Of a DNA stretch of 64,000 nucleotides, positions 35,700 through 48,098 are shown in pieces. The notes under the pieces are model-generated. The model worked only from the letters and a program-made list of their open reading frames with translations. It searched no databases and was not told the origin of the DNA. Location: assembly GCF_905147045.1 (NCBI RefSeq), contig NC_065910.1:6882001-6946000 (forward strand), in the 5' to 3' direction. The number at the start of each line of letters is the position of its first letter. Positions within the stretch are counted from its first letter, which is position 1. The position numbers and the translations under genes were made by a program. The stretch is from Nymphalis io. Its lineage: Eukaryota; Arthropoda; Insecta; Lepidoptera; Nymphalidae.

Positions 35700-37083
35700 G
35701 TTATCACTCTATGTTGTTATGGGAGACTTTAATGCTAAAGTCGGAGTACAAGATAGCGGTGAATCGAAAGTCGGACCTTACGGCTTGGGCTGCAGAAATC
35801 ACAGGGGGCAAATGCTGGTAAACTTTCTCGAAGCGCAGGGGATCTTTTTGATAAATTCTATCTTTCAAAAGAAGCCTCAGAGGAGGTGGACCTGGCGAAG
35901 CCCCGATAACGTGACAAGGAACGAGATAGACGTTATCATTTCGAATAAAAGGCACATATTTAGAGATGTTTCAGTGATCAACAGGTTTAATACCGGAAAT
36001 GATCACCGCTTGGTTCGAGGCACTCTAAATATCGACTTCAAAGCCGAATGATCGAGAATGATGAGGTCTACTCTCCGACCTACCATGCTCCAAGCTGCTC
36101 AAGGCTCCGAAAAGTTCCAAATGGAACTTCAAAATCAATTCACCGCATTGGAAACCGTAAGCAGCATTGATGAGAAAACCGACACGCTGGTCAAAATACT
36201 GAAAAATACATCCCGCAAGTGTTTTCCGCCACAGAGAAAAGACAACGCACCAAAACTCTCTGCTGAGACACTCGAGCTCATGAGAAAACGACGAGAACTA
36301 CCATCGTTTTTGTCAGATTCGCCTTAAATCGAACAATAAAAACGCTGATGCGACGCGATCTCCGACGCTCTAATACCCGTGCCATCAAGGCTGCGATTGA
36401 GCAAAATCCGGGATCGAAAGTGTTCGCTCGCAAGTTTGGGAGGCCGCGTCTGACAAAACTAATAACTGAAAATGGTGGGGTCGTTACCTCTAGGCCTGAG
36501 ATTGTCGGAGAAGTAGAGAGGTTTTATGGGCATTTGTTCTCTTCAAGATCGGATAAACTCGTGGGAATCAGTATTGATGACCAGCGCGTCGTAGGTAGGA
36601 ACAACTTTGAGAAGGAAGCCGATCGAAGAATTCGCTTGGGATGGGCAGTATTTGGCAACCTTCGTCAAGTCCTCAAGTCATCTATACTGTAATGTTTAAA
36701 GACGAAAGTCTTCAACCAATGCGTCTTACCTGCCATGACATACGGTGCCAAAACGTGGACACTAACTGCGGGACTAGTCCACAAATTCAGTCGCTCAGCG
36801 TGCTATGGAGCGAGTTATGCTCGGAGTATCTTTGAAGGATAAGATCAGAAATGAGATTATCCGAAAAAGAACCGGAGTCACCGACGTAGCTTGCAAAATT
36901 AGCAGGCTGAAGTGGCAGTGGGCTGGTCACGTATGTCGTAGAACGATAGCCGTTGGAGCAGACGAGTCCTAAAGTGGAGATCGCGGATCGGCAAACGCAG
37001 CGTAGGGCGCCCTCCAGCCAGGTGGACCGACGACCTAAAGAAGGTGGCGGGCACCAACTGGACGCGGATGATTGATTGACGGT
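35700..37083 (+). mobile_element. RTE-type LINE with the reverse transcriptase core deleted
   Basis: 5'-truncated into the endonuclease. The first frame gives MGDFNAKVG, GRNHRGQ-like and NEIDVIISN, ending with GNDHRLVRG, the C-terminal half of an APE-type endonuclease. Frames then continue (36058-36692) through FGRPRLTKLI and PEIVGEVERFYGHLF, the linker. At about 36597 the sequence jumps to FEKEADRRIRLGWAVFGNLR, which normally lies after the RT palm. The part holding the catalytic YADD motif is absent. The C-terminal region (36690-37070) encodes AMTYGAKTWTL-like, RLKWQWAGHVCRRT and GKRSVGRPPARWTDDLKKVA in shifted frames. It is dead as an element. Confidence 0.85.
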
Positions 37084-37408
37084 GTGCAATAAAGAATACA
37101 ATTAATTATTTTAATTATTCAGAATTATTATAAAGCAGCCTACTGCTATTGGTAGGCCACACTAAATACTACATATATCAATTATATTTATGATTAAAAG
37201 TTAACGTTTTCTCAACTTGTAAATCAATAGCTATATTTGCGATAAAATATTAATTAACCCAAAAATGTAAACAAAAGTTTATCCTTTGACGAGAATAGTA
37301 CATAAGAACATAATTAAAATACGTAACATATTGGTTTATTCCTATGGCGATGAAATATATTCAAACATACAAGGCTAACACAACTTACCCACATAACTTT
37401 AAAACTGT

Positions 37409-37712
37409 ATTTTTTTTATAGAATAGGAAGGCGGACGAGCCTATGGGCCACCTGATGGTAAGTGGTCACCAAACGCCCTTAGACATTGGCATTGTAAGAA
37501 ATGTCAACCATCGCTTACATAGCGAATGCGCCACCAACCTTGGGAACTAAGATTTTATGTCCCTTGTGCCTGTAATTACACGGGCTCACTCACCCTTCAA
37601 ACCGGAACACAACAATATCAAGTATTGCTGTTTTGCGGTAGAATATCTGATGAGTGGGTGGTTAGGTACCACCACCCAGACGAGCTTGCACAAAGCCCTA
37701 CCACCAATAAAA
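37409..37712 (-). mobile_element. SINE-like family B, full length with poly(A)
   Basis: Starts with a T run and ATAGAATAGGAAGGCGGACG and ends CCTACCACCAATAAA. Read on the minus strand it is a poly(A)-tailed element, which fixes the orientation of the family. The 70-codon frame at 37526 is inside it and is not a gene. Confidence 0.93.
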
Positions 37713-39060
37713 TTTTAATTTACTTAAAACGTAACTAACTGTTGTCTAAAATTATTTTATTAAGAAGCCGATAACTACTTAAAAAACAGCTTACGTTTTT
37801 CTTGTCAAATCGAATAGTAATAAGAAAGAGATTACAAATCAAAAAAATTCTTAGCTAATTACTAGCCCGATCTGACAACGCGTCTTTTAAAGCAAATTAA
37901 AGATTAAATTTATATGTTTAAATTAATTAAACATATTAAAATTATACATATTAAAATAAGAATAAAAGAATAAAAATAATAGAGTATAGAGAACAGTGGA
38001 GAAAACTAAAATGAAAAGCAAATTATTAAGACAGACTTCCCTGCGTTGTATGTGAATTTTGGGTGCATGAAAATTGCTCTGAATGTGAGTTTGACGACAA
38101 GTAGTTGAAATGTGAGCAAAAACAAATAACCTCAAAAAGTAAAGAGTAAGTTAAATTTATATCAAAAAGCTGAATTATTTAAAGAGTTCTGTACCGCTTA
38201 CGTTTTAATTCAATATTTATTTTATTATTTTATACTTTATTTATCCAAGTTTCAATTTAACCGATTTAAAAAATATATTACTTAATAGAAAACGTACTTT
38301 GGAGACAATTCAACACTCTTTAATACTATAAGAAATTTTAGAAAATGTAAGAATGTCGTAAAATAATATTGTAAACATTGAAAATCATGTCAATCCATTG
38401 TAATAAATATATTATCAATCCAATTTGAACTTTATTACGAGGCCATAAAAGCTTCGTCTATAAAGACAACTAGTAGAAGTTATGTTTTCATAAAGTGTTC
38501 ATTTTATGAAGTTGGATACAAAGAGCTATATTTGGACTTTTCTATTATTGTGGTAATATTTTTACAGATGATTAGTGTTTTGATATAGAGTAATACGTGT
38601 CTTGAGTTCATTAAATGTATATCTACGTGTTCTCTTTGTAGCCGTTTCGTATATGTATTTACAATAAAGCTACGTCATCACAATAGGAAATTGGGAGCTT
38701 GTGTATTCAACACGAGTTGGTGTGTCTTTACCTTAATTTAAGTTCAAATTTTCTGTTAACTAGACTCGTCAATAATAACCTTTATTATTTTATGTTAGTA
38801 ATTCTCGGTAAATTGTAAAAATTGCAAATACATTAATTACTAACTGTTGCAATGAAGACGTATGACATGGTAAATATAACTTATATTAAAAAAGTTTGAT
38901 TTTTTTTTATATATTAGTTTGGTAGTAAAACATTGAGGGTCAAAATCTAAACAAGTGGTCACGGGGTTCTCGTGTGTAAGGGGTTTTTTCACCAAGACCG
39001 TTACATTAATAAAACTCGTCATAAAGATTATAAATTTTCAATTATAAAATTTACAACATC
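37713..39060. other. AT-rich DNA, no gene
   Basis: Nothing supported. Confidence 0.45.
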
Positions 39061-39580
39061 AAAAATCAGGGGGTGGGCCGTTGACAGTATCTGGTTAATT
39101 AAGTTAACATTAATACAATAAAATATTATAAGTGAGTAAGCTGTAAGTGAGTTGGCATCGGTTAAAATTAAGTGATAGATTTAAATACATAAGCGGGATA
39201 GTGCAAACCCTGTACGCAATGTCACAATGAGTGAGCAAACAAATAAAAGCAGTGCGAAGCAGCAAATAGCACCAGCAAAAACAGCAGGCCATTGAATAAG
39301 CAGGCTTTCCTCCACAAAACAGCAGAGCCTCCAACAGCTCCAAATCAGCAACAATTCCTCGATTGAGTCCACCGAAAAATATTATATTAGTTTGTAATGC
39401 AATATACAAAGTATATATAAAATTTTATAGAAAAATAAACACTCCCTCAGGAGTGTTTAAATATGTAGAAATAAGACAATATATGACTTATATTGCACGT
39501 GGCACGTGGCACGATTTTGATACAAAAAGGTTTGGTAACCCGAACCTCTCAAATACGTTTTAAAAAATAGATGACGTAGG
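39061..39580 (+). other. Unexplained mixed block with a short frame and hairpin
   Basis: An ATG at 39226 opens a 22-codon frame rich in K, Q and A (SEQTNKSSAKQQIAPAKTA). CAG-rich sequence continues after the stop in another frame. A 9-bp stem (AAACACTCC, loop CTCA) sits at 39437-39458. A GGGGGTGGGCCGTTGACAGT block precedes. It could be the gag leader of an LTR element, but no LTR pair was found. Confidence 0.25.
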
Positions 39581-39939
39581 TAACCCTCCGTTAGTATAAT
39601 TTTCTATATAATAAAAAGGAATATATTTAATTGTTTAAAACTGACAGGCTTCGGCAAGCGACCGGCGACTGCTCAACGATCCAAAGGACGGAACGACGAA
39701 AATCGTAGTGCTGCCATCTCTCAAACAGCATAGATAATAAATGTCGAAACAATGAATGCCGATTCGATAACCATAATTTATTTTATAAACCAGTTAGATT
39801 AGGTAAAATAAATACAATATTTTAATAAAAATTAAAATTTTGGAAAATTAAAATTTTTAGGGTTACAAAGTAACATTGGGTAACGTTCCTTTGCATAATT
39901 GAGTTTATTATTCATTTCGACACATTTCCTACTGGTAAT

Positions 39940-40172
39940 AGAATATACCGCAACACAGCAGTACTTGGTATTGTTGCGTTCCGGTTTGAAGGGTGAGTGA
40001 GCCAGTGTACTTACAGGCACAAAGGATATAACATCTTAGTTCCCAAGGTTGGTAGCGAATTGACGGTTTAAGCGATGGTTAACATTTCTTACAATGCTTA
40101 TATCTATGGGCGTTGGTGACCACTTACCATGAGGTGGCCCATATGGTCGTCCGCCTACCTATTCAATAAAAA
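39940..40172 (+). mobile_element. SINE-like family B copy with poly(A)
   Basis: AGCAGTACTTGGTATTGTTG, TTGAAGGGTGAGTGAGCCAG, CTTAGTTCCCAAGGTTGGTA, ACCACTTACCATGAGGTGGC, and CGTCCGCCTACCTATTCAAT followed by an A run at 40168. The first 60 bases are missing. Confidence 0.92.
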
Positions 40173-41189
40173 AAAAGTGTCTGGTGAAAATCTAAGTCTG
40201 AACTGGAATAATGTTTTGGTATAAGCTCAAAGTTTTCTTCGTAACAGGAAAAAAGTCTTTTGACCAGTATAGGGGCATTAACCGTTTATTACTGTTATTA
40301 ATTCTGTTATAACGTAAAATGTTAATGTAAATTTAATAATTTTGAATTTTTAATCCATTTAAATGAAGAACGAGTTTGCATTCAATTTCAGGAATTTGAG
40401 CAAATAACCGATTTCATTATTTATAAGCAATTAAAATAGACAAATTGAGGACATCCTTCGTCGAAGAATTTATTGGAAACTGAGCCTTTGAAGTAACTTC
40501 TTAAAATATATAGGTTGATAGATATCTTATATTATACGAAGAGACATTATAATATAATGTCTATTTATATATTTAGTAATTTGCTATGAACTTATAGCGT
40601 ACATTTAAGCGTTGTTTAGCGAGGTATTAGTTAAGCAATGCCGTTTCTTCTTCTTTCAAATGTCAAATCAAAAATGACAGAAAGAGAAAAAGAGTGTTAT
40701 ACTATTATATTTTATTTTTACTGTCTATTAAAAAAAAGTAAGGTACTTGCAGACATTTTGTCTTGACCTTTTGTTTTGAACATTAACAGCTTAGTGGTAC
40801 TAAACCAAATTAAAAACATAAAAATATTTTCTAATATAATCATTAATATAAGTATTTTTTTATTTAACACGAATTAAATTTAACAAAGGGAGAACTACTG
40901 AGGAGACCAGCAAGAAAAACAGAAGTAGTTCCTCCTTACTATCGATTAAATTACATAAGTATACTAATTAAATACAATTAATTTCTTATCTTGCATGTAA
41001 ATCAACGAATACTAATCCAAGCCCGTTTATCATCTGTATAATCTTTTATTCACTAATTATTTATTAATATTTTTATGATATGATATTAACAAAATAAAAT
41101 CTGGCCATTTGCCAGATTTTATTATAGTAGCTTCTTCGTTTTTTTCTTTCATGTTTATACAATGTTTGTCAATAAAGTAACAACTTGTG
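40173..41189. other. AT-rich DNA with a palindrome
   Basis: No gene. A 13-bp perfect stem (41093-41105 and 41111-41123, around loop CATTT) is present at AATAAAATCTGGC. Confidence 0.5.
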
Positions 41190-41455
41190 AATATCGTTTA
41201 ATTGGGCTAATGCCTCATCTTCCTTTCAGGAGAAGGGTTAGAGCTTATTTCATTGCGCTGCTCCAATGCGGGTTGGTGGATATATGTGTAGCTGAATTTC
41301 AGCAAAATTAGTTACAAGTAGGCTTATTCATGATGTCTTCGAAAACCGGCGAGCAAGACATTCATTATAAACACAAATTAAGCACGTGATAATTCAGTGG
41401 TGCTTGCCTGGGTTTGAGCCCGCAAGCGTCACTGGGCCACCTCAGCACATTTCAA
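41190..41455 (-). mobile_element. SINE family A, near full length, diverged
   Basis: Tail-to-head order on the plus strand: GGGCTAATGCCTCATCTTCC, GCTCCAATGCGGGTTGGTGG, TTATAAACACAAATTAAGCA, TCAGTGGTGCTTGCCTGGGT, and CACTGGGCCACCTCAGCA at the head. Confidence 0.88.
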
Positions 41456-42170
41456 TCAATGTTTCTATAAAAATAATCGGTATAAATGTAGATAAATACA
41501 ACATTATTATGAATATTCTGATGTTGATGATGATATACATTGGTGATACCGAAAGTATTTCGTATCTTTGTTGAATAATTTTCATGACTTAATATTGTCA
41601 TATTTTTCATCTGATTTGGTTGTACTTCATCAAGTGATTTAGATCATAAGAACTAGTACCAATTACTAAAAAGTCTACTTCTGATCAAGTGGCTTACTTT
41701 TATTATAAGAGGAAACCTAATACCGTAAGAATAATGTTTATCCAGAGCTTAACGCGCCTAGCAAATATTACGACAAATGTCTGTCATGTAGTAATCCTAG
41801 ACTGAATAAATGCTTCAGGTACTACAGTTTAGGCCTTCAATTAGAACCTTTTTCCTACCCATTATCTATGTATTTTGTTTCGTACTGTTACTTTTTTCTA
41901 CTCAATAAATAAATAATAAAAATATTCTATAAATATTAAAAATAAGTTGTTCTGGATTGTTTAGCTCAGTTTCAAATTGTAATAATATGTTTTATATATC
42001 TATATTTTTTATTGAATCTCTACAGAATAAGCGTTCGTGATAAAACTGCGGATTAAACTGCGAAGCATAGCTGCTTATATAATTTTATTATATACTTAAA
42101 ATTGCTTCGCGTTTCGTAAATATTTGCTTAATAGTTTTTAATTAATTTTTCATATTTTAATTGTTCAGTG
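41456..42170. other. AT-rich DNA
   Basis: Nothing recognised. Confidence 0.4.
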
Positions 42171-42204
42171 GATCAGGCGAGTGCACGTGCAAATTTTGTT
42201 TATA

Positions 42205-42310
42205 AAAGCTCTCAGGCTAGGTGGTAAAGAAAAACATCGTGAAGAAACCTGCATTTGTCGGCTAAAATTTTGCCATATAAGAGCAGCGTGATGGAATAAA
42301 CTTAAAATCT
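42205..42310 (+). mobile_element. SINE family A fragment
   Basis: AGAAAAACATCGTGAAGAAA and AGAGCAGCGTGATGGAATAA are A-family body blocks. Confidence 0.65.
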
Positions 42311-42518
42311 TGGTTCATTTAGTTATAACATTTTTGTCAATTTATTTTATAACTTAGTGTATTGCTGATAGAGTTCATTATTCTTGTATAAAATTATTTT
42401 AAAATTTCGGATTAATTTATGTTTTCAGATATCGACATATCAAGGGCAGAAAGGGCGTATAACATTAAAATAAGTTTTCATTTTAATATCTCTTGTTTAA
42501 GTACAGTACAGTACAGAA

Positions 42519-42697
42519 CAGTAACAGCCTTAGAATGTCCCACTGCTGGGCTAAGGCCTCCTCTCGCTTTTTGAGGAGAAGGTATGGAGCTTATTGCAGA
42601 ATTTCAGTAAAATTAGACACATGCATGTTTCCTCACGATGTTTTCATTCAGCGTATAGTTAAGACTCACCCGTTCTTACCACTGGGCCTCTCAGCTA
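42519..42697 (-). mobile_element. SINE family A with internal deletion
   Basis: ACAGTAACAGCCTTAGAATG and GGGCTAAGGCCTCCTCTCGC (tail) pass to CACATGCATGTTTCCTCACG and end at TCTTACCACTGGGCCTCTCA (head). The CAACCCGCATT block and part of the head are missing. Confidence 0.85.
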
Positions 42698-42794
42698 TCT
42701 TGTTATTTAAGTACTTTTCAAATATTATCATAAAGATTTTCTTACATTTTTGCTTGCCGCCTTGCTTTCGAACCGAGATATCCCATATGTTATA

Positions 42795-43055
42795 ATGCGT
42801 GAATCTTAACCGAAGATCGCGGGTTCACTCCCAGACTAGCACCGCTGATTTCATGGACTTAATTTAATATAAATCATCTCGTGCTAAGCGTTGAAGGATA
42901 ACATAATGAGGACACCCGCATGCGTCTAAGTCATTAATCATCATTGAAATTCTGCCATGTGTATCCTACGACACTCATAAGAATAGCATGGTGGAATAAG
43001 CTCCAGAATCTACCCATCGAAGGGAGAACAGGACCCAGACCAGGCCAGACCCAGT
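42795..43055 (+). mobile_element. SINE family A, diverged
   Basis: GCGTGAATCTTAACCGAAGA, TCGCGGGTTCACTCCCAGAC (box B), CATCTCGTGCTAAGCGTTGA, GAAATTCTGCCATGTGTATC and GTGGAATAAGCTCCAGAATC. The tail is altered to an AGGACCCAGACCAGG run. Confidence 0.8.
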
Positions 43056-43123
43056 TGTCCCACAATCTGTATTTACAAGTTCACGGACAGCATACAAATA
43101 GTAGAGTTATCTATTATATTCCG

Positions 43124-43216
43124 TAAATTGGTGTGTTTGTTTGTACGTCCGAGATTTTCTCAAGAACTACTGATCTCTGATTTGGATGGAGTTTTAATTA
43201 TTAAATGCATATCTTT
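43124..43216 (+). mobile_element. Helitron-derived repeat fragment
   Basis: GTGTGTTTGTTTGTACGTCC and TCTCAAGAACTACTGATCTC match a block I associate with lepidopteran Helitron-derived repeats (a GTTTGTTTGAACG and CAGGAACTACTGG pattern). Confidence 0.45.
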
Positions 43217-43685
43217 ATAGGGAAGGTTTTAGTATTAAATATATATATGATCTGATCGCAGAGTGATTCTTTTTTCAAATCATTTAATATAATAACCGTT
43301 TTTTTTTTAAATTAATAAGGATAACTTAAAAAAGTGATTCATTATTGCATATCTGAATAAAAATATTTTAATTTTAAATCATTTTTATAATAAATCTAAA
43401 AATGGTGAAATCAACCGGAATATTGTATGAAAATCGATATTAAAAGTTGACATTTTCGCCTCGACGATCTGATAATTTAGCGATCACTTGTCATGCTCTG
43501 TACAAAACGTGATCAAGCATAAGTAACGTTCAACAAGAAAATTGTTGAGTTTCAGTATATTTAAAGGCAGGAGGTATTAAAAGAGAAAATATTAAACGTT
43601 ACTCGTTTTAACCCGTTATGTTTCCACTGTATAAGGAAAAGGAATGAATATAGAAAGAATAAACGCACTTTTGCATCATTAACGT
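43217..43685. other. AT-rich DNA
   Basis: Nothing recognised. Confidence 0.4.
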
Positions 43686-43945
43686 ACAGTAACAGCCTGT
43701 AAATGTCCCAAAGTTGGGCTAAGGCCTTCTCCTTTTTTGAGGAGAAGGTTTGGAGCTTATTCCACCATGCTGTTCCAATGCGGTTTGGTGGAATACATAT
43801 GTGGCAGAATTTCAGTGAACTTAGACACATGCAAGTTTCCTCACGATGTTTTTTTCACCATCAAGAACGATATGTAATTATAAACACAAATAAAGCACTT
43901 GAAGATTCAGTGGTGCTTGCCTGGGCTAGAACCCAAGATCATCTA
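43686..43945 (-). mobile_element. SINE family A, near full length
   Basis: CAGTAACAGCCTGTAAATGT (tail), GGAGAAGGTTTGGAGCTTAT, TTCCTCACGATGTTTTTTTC, TCAGTGGTGCTTGCCTGGGC. It loses similarity within the head. The 111-codon plus frame and 89-codon minus frame here are repeat read-through. Confidence 0.9.
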
Positions 43946-44560
43946 TGTAACAGACATTCAAAATTTCCTTCCCCCTGTCTTTATGACTTAACTATACATT
44001 ATCATATTTATATATTTTATATGGTCTTTTTGTTTTAGTTAAATTAGGATGTTAAAAAGTCCAGCTCCTGTCATCATAGATAAAATGTATACCTTTTTTA
44101 AGCCTTCTAAGTTTTTAAATACAAAAAAAGGTTCTTCATAATTGGTTTAGTAGTTTTGTATAAGCAGAGAATTTACAGATACTTTGATTATGACCTACAG
44201 TTTTTAAGGTAATAAAATATGAACGATTAAAATAAAATAGACCGCAATTGTTTACATCGATAGACGATGTTTCAACCCTTGTAAAAACCACAGATAAAAA
44301 AAATATTGTTATTCGACCCACTTATCTGACCTTCACCGATAGCTTAAAGAAGTTAAGATTACGATTCCCGTGAGATTTAAATATATTGCGGAAGCGATAG
44401 CGTGTTTTCTTTTCTTTAATCGTTAACTAATAGACAGCAAGTTATTTATTTTTTTATATATAATATTTTTACAATGAAAATAAATATCACAATTATGAAT
44501 CATATTTTTAATTGTATATTGATATGATTGTATAATTTTGTTATTGTTAGCCGCAACCAC
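43946..44560. other. AT-rich DNA
   Basis: Nothing recognised. Confidence 0.4.
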
Positions 44561-44569
44561 AGTACCACT

Positions 44570-44820
44570 GAAAATCAGTATTAGGTGTCATTCACCTCAC
44601 TAATACTGAGCGGTTTGTCCCATTAGATCATTACAATAATTTAGGCACTTAATAAAATTTAATTGGTCCACATTTCTGGTGAACCAAGAGCTGGCGCTTA
44701 TTTAGCCCAAAGGCTTAGTCTAGTGGTGCAGAGAGGCAATAGTGCCAGCGCCTTGGGTACAATGCCACAGGACAATCTTTTAGACGGCGTGTGTTTGCTA
44801 TAAATTTGTAATGTGTATAT
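44570..44820 (+). pseudogene. Unidentified coding-like remnant with upstream hairpin
   Basis: A 40-codon stretch (44691-44810, stop TAA at 44811) has normal amino-acid balance and GC content above its surroundings. It contains GAYLAQRLSLVVQRGNSASA. About 80 bases upstream is a stem: CAGTATTAG at 44576-44584 pairs with CTAATACTG at 44600-44608, with a second short stem AGGTG/CACCT inside. Downstream DNA turns T-rich and AT-rich, like a retroelement 3' UTR. I do not recognise the family. The frame has stops upstream, so only a C-terminal tail remains. Confidence 0.35.
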
Positions 44821-45145
44821 TGTTTTGTTTTTTATTTTAATTTTGTATGTTATAAAAATGTCTGTACGCAGTAATGTAAAAATATAAATGATTATTCAAT
44901 TCATATTTTTATTTATTTTATTTGCATTTCCTTTTTATTTATTTGTTTAAAGATTTACTTTTAGTATTTATTACGTATATGTTAAGTCAATTAATTTATT
45001 CTCTTTGATTTTTAATATTTTTTATTGGATAGCTTTCGTTTTATTTTATTATTTTATCACAGTTTATTAAGGAAGCTTTATTGTTGTATATATTTTAATT
45101 TATGTGAATGACGGAAAATTGAGTGCAAATATATTTTAACACACA
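44821..45145. other. AT-rich DNA
   Basis: Nothing recognised. Confidence 0.4.
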
Positions 45146-45443
45146 AGTAACAGCCTGTAAATGTCCCACTGCTGGGCTAAGGCCTCCTCTCCCTTTTTGA
45201 GGAGAAGGTTTGGAGTTTATTCCACCACGCTGCTCCAATACGGGTTGGTGGAATACACATGTGACAGAATTTCGATGAAACTAGACACATGCAGGTTTCC
45301 TCGCGATGTTTTCCTTCACCAAAAAGAACGAGATGAATTATAAACAGAAATTAAGCACATGATAATTCAGAGGTGCTTTCCCGGGTTTGAACCCACGTTC
45401 ATCGGTTAACATTCACGCGTTCTTACCACTGGGCCATCTCGAC
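45146..45443 (-). mobile_element. SINE family A, full length
   Basis: About 298 bases, complete from AGTAACAGCCTGTAAATGTC to ACTGGGCCATCTCGACT, with box B GGGTTTGAACCCACG on the plus strand. Among the best preserved copies. Confidence 0.94.
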
Positions 45444-45619
45444 TTATAATAATTGATTTGCAATTAAAACACTATTACAAAGATTCACCATACCGAAATG
45501 TACTCGTAATATTAAAAGTAAAACACAGAGATAAGACATTAAAACCATATACGGGTCATCAATTAAACTATTTTCGTACTCACTCCTAAAACAACTATAA
45601 CATGTAGTCGTGTTAATAC

Positions 45620-45722
45620 TGTAACGGGTACACCGTCTGTGTGAAATTGTACCGTTAAACTGTGTTTCGGTTTGAAGGGTGAGTCCGTCCATGTAATTAC
45701 AGCCACAAGGGACGTAACATTC
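45620..45722 (+). mobile_element. SINE-like family B, central fragment
   Basis: TTTCGGTTTGAAGGGTGAGT, GTAATTACAGCCACAAGGGA and CGTAACATTC match mid-B. Confidence 0.7.
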
Positions 45723-46242
45723 GATCGCAAAATTAGCAGCTTATTAACAGTAATGATTTAAGCATCTCACAGTGTTTAAAGTTTTATAATATATGCTCGT
45801 CTACTGTTAAGTGACGAATAAATATTTCCTGCTGCCGCTACCGCTCCACTAACGTTCCGCTTATGAACGTAAACATTCCTTACGTAAGTTCGAAAGGCGT
45901 TCAAGGATATTCTTCCTTTCCCATAAAATATGTATGGCTATATATCTTTGTTAGGAGTTCTTTCCTCTATTCGGTTTACTTGATTTATCTCACCCATATA
46001 TTATATGAAACAGAGGTTTAAATATTATTTTATCGATAAGATTAACCTTTGCGTAAATTGTGTGTTCAATTTGAAATAAAATGTTATATATGTATATATG
46101 CAATACGCTGTTTTATATTAATATTTTAAACTATGTAATAAATATTTCTATTAGATAAATTCCATTGATTTTTAGATACAGATTTCATTAACACCTATGA
46201 TATATAACATATTAGTTTAAAAAAGAATGTTTACTAGTATAT
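45723..46242. other. Non-coding, unrecognised
   Basis: A somewhat GC-richer patch lies at 45830-45925 (CTGCTGCCGCTACCGCTCCA). No frame or repeat recognised. Confidence 0.4.
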
Positions 46243-46590
46243 GACTGACTCAGTCTAGTGGCTAGATATAAGACCGCAAACCCGAGGTCCTGGATTCAAC
46301 CCCCAAGTCGGATTAGTAAAAAGTTTTGGGTTTTTCTTGTGAAAAATCTCAGTAGCCGACTGGAGTCTGTAAGTTGGAAGTGTGTACAATTCCCTGCCTC
46401 AGAAAGCACATAAAGCTGGTCGTGTCAGATTGACGTCCTATCGGATGATGAAAGTGAGAGAATATAGAGTGCATTTATATTTGCGCACACAGGGCACATG
46501 GGACTAATATATAATGTCCTGCGCAGTTGTCTAATATTTCTTAAGAGTGGCCGCCGTAGCCAAAATTGGCCAGGAGGACATCGAATCTTT
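46243..46590 (+). mobile_element. SINE family D, full length
   Basis: A tRNA-like head (CAGTCTAGTGGCTAGATATA; box B CCTGGATTCAACCCCCA), then TTGGGTTTTTCTTGTGAAAA, GTCGTGTCAGATTGACGTCC, AGAGTGCATTTATATTTGCG, and the tail GTGGCCGCCGTAGCCAAAAT. Parallel in structure to the copy at 62581. Confidence 0.88.
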
Positions 46591-47749
46591 TACTTCATTG
46601 TTCATAAAATAAAATAAAAAACGTCTGATATTTAATTCAAAATTCAAGTGATTAACAGTCAGAAGTATTCACATAAATGCTAAACCGATGCATGAACGCA
46701 TACAATATCATCAGAAATAGCACATTACAAAACAGGCACTTGTCAGATGAAAGCTAGGCTGAAATAAGTATAAGATATAGATTGTTACGTCACTTTTTGT
46801 ATGTATAGTGTTTTAAAGACACACGGATTCAGGATAACGGGAAGTTTAAAAAAAAAAAAAACAATAATACGGTAATTATATTTATTCCTTATTTCAAAAA
46901 GCAATAACTATATATCTTATCAACAATCATTATCTATATCAAGAAGTATTTATTACATTAATAAAAATCTTTAATTAAATATAACTAAATAACTGAGAGA
47001 ATACAACTTTACTTATATAACCTAAAATGATTATTTAAAATTATTTTTTAATCTGTTAAATAATGTTATAGGCTAACACAAGTGTATGTCTATATGTATA
47101 GATACTCGTATATAACTGCAGTACATAAACGTGCGATGGACACGTCAACATCAACATAATTACCATTTATCTTATTTTTCATTTAAATACTCACAAACTT
47201 TTATTGAATACCTAATGTTTAGCAAAAAGAACTTCATTCCAACGATAAAAGAACGTTCGAATTTCAAATAAATTCAAGTCGTTGCAAGTCGTTCCGACGT
47301 CGTTCAAAATACCAATTAGTAGAAGTTAATGTCACTGTCATTATTTTAATGTTTTTTTTTTTTTTAATTTAACTTCCATTCAAACGAGCAACGAAAATAC
47401 ACCCACCTCAGTTACTTCAAAACACGTTAACTACAACTCACTGATTCATTTATCGTTTTTTATTATAAAACTTCATAATTAGTAAGTTTACGTTTAAAAA
47501 AAGAACCGTCTGAAAGTTTTCCCCTATTAAAAGGCTTCTGGATCATTCCAAGTTGTTAACGTACAAGTTTTAATGTCTTCGACGAAAATTTCCTTTTGTT
47601 GCGGTCACGGCTGGTCGGTCCCGTGAAAAACAAGATTACACATAATAAAAATGTTTGGGGAACTCAGAAGTTTGAGAAGTGTTTGAAAAGAGATGTTTCT
47701 TAAAACACGGGATAAAGTTGACGCTCTCTAATCACTTTTTTTATATCCA
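46591..47749. other. AT-rich DNA
   Basis: Nothing supported. Short A and T runs only. Confidence 0.45.
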
Positions 47750-47800
47750 TGGTATGCGGACGGGCAAATGGGTTACCTTTTGGTAAGTGGTAACCACAGT

Positions 47801-48012
47801 TATTATAATAATAATATCCTGGGACATTATTCACACGGCCATCTGATACCAAACTAAGCAGAGCTTGTACTATGGAAACCAGACAACTGATATGCTATAC
47901 ATACTACTTTTATTTTGTAAATACATACTTATATTGATAATTACACCCAGACTCAGGACAAACAGACACGTTCATGCACACAAATGTCTGCATTATTCGT
48001 CAAATATTATTA
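47801..48012 (-). mobile_element. SINE family C inside the B copy
   Basis: Runs from the (TAA)n/ATCCTGGGACATTATTCACA tail through CAGACAACTGATATGCTATA to ACACAAATGTCTG. The tRNA head is lost. Confidence 0.85.
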
Positions 48013-48098
48013 TTAAATATTGGCATTAACTAATGATTAGTATGTCTTACGGACCATTCGCCGCTAATAGGCCACCAACTTTGGGAACTAAGACGTTA

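Noticed and set aside
43703..44038. 111-codon plus-strand frame
   Set aside because: Antisense reading of an A-family SINE.
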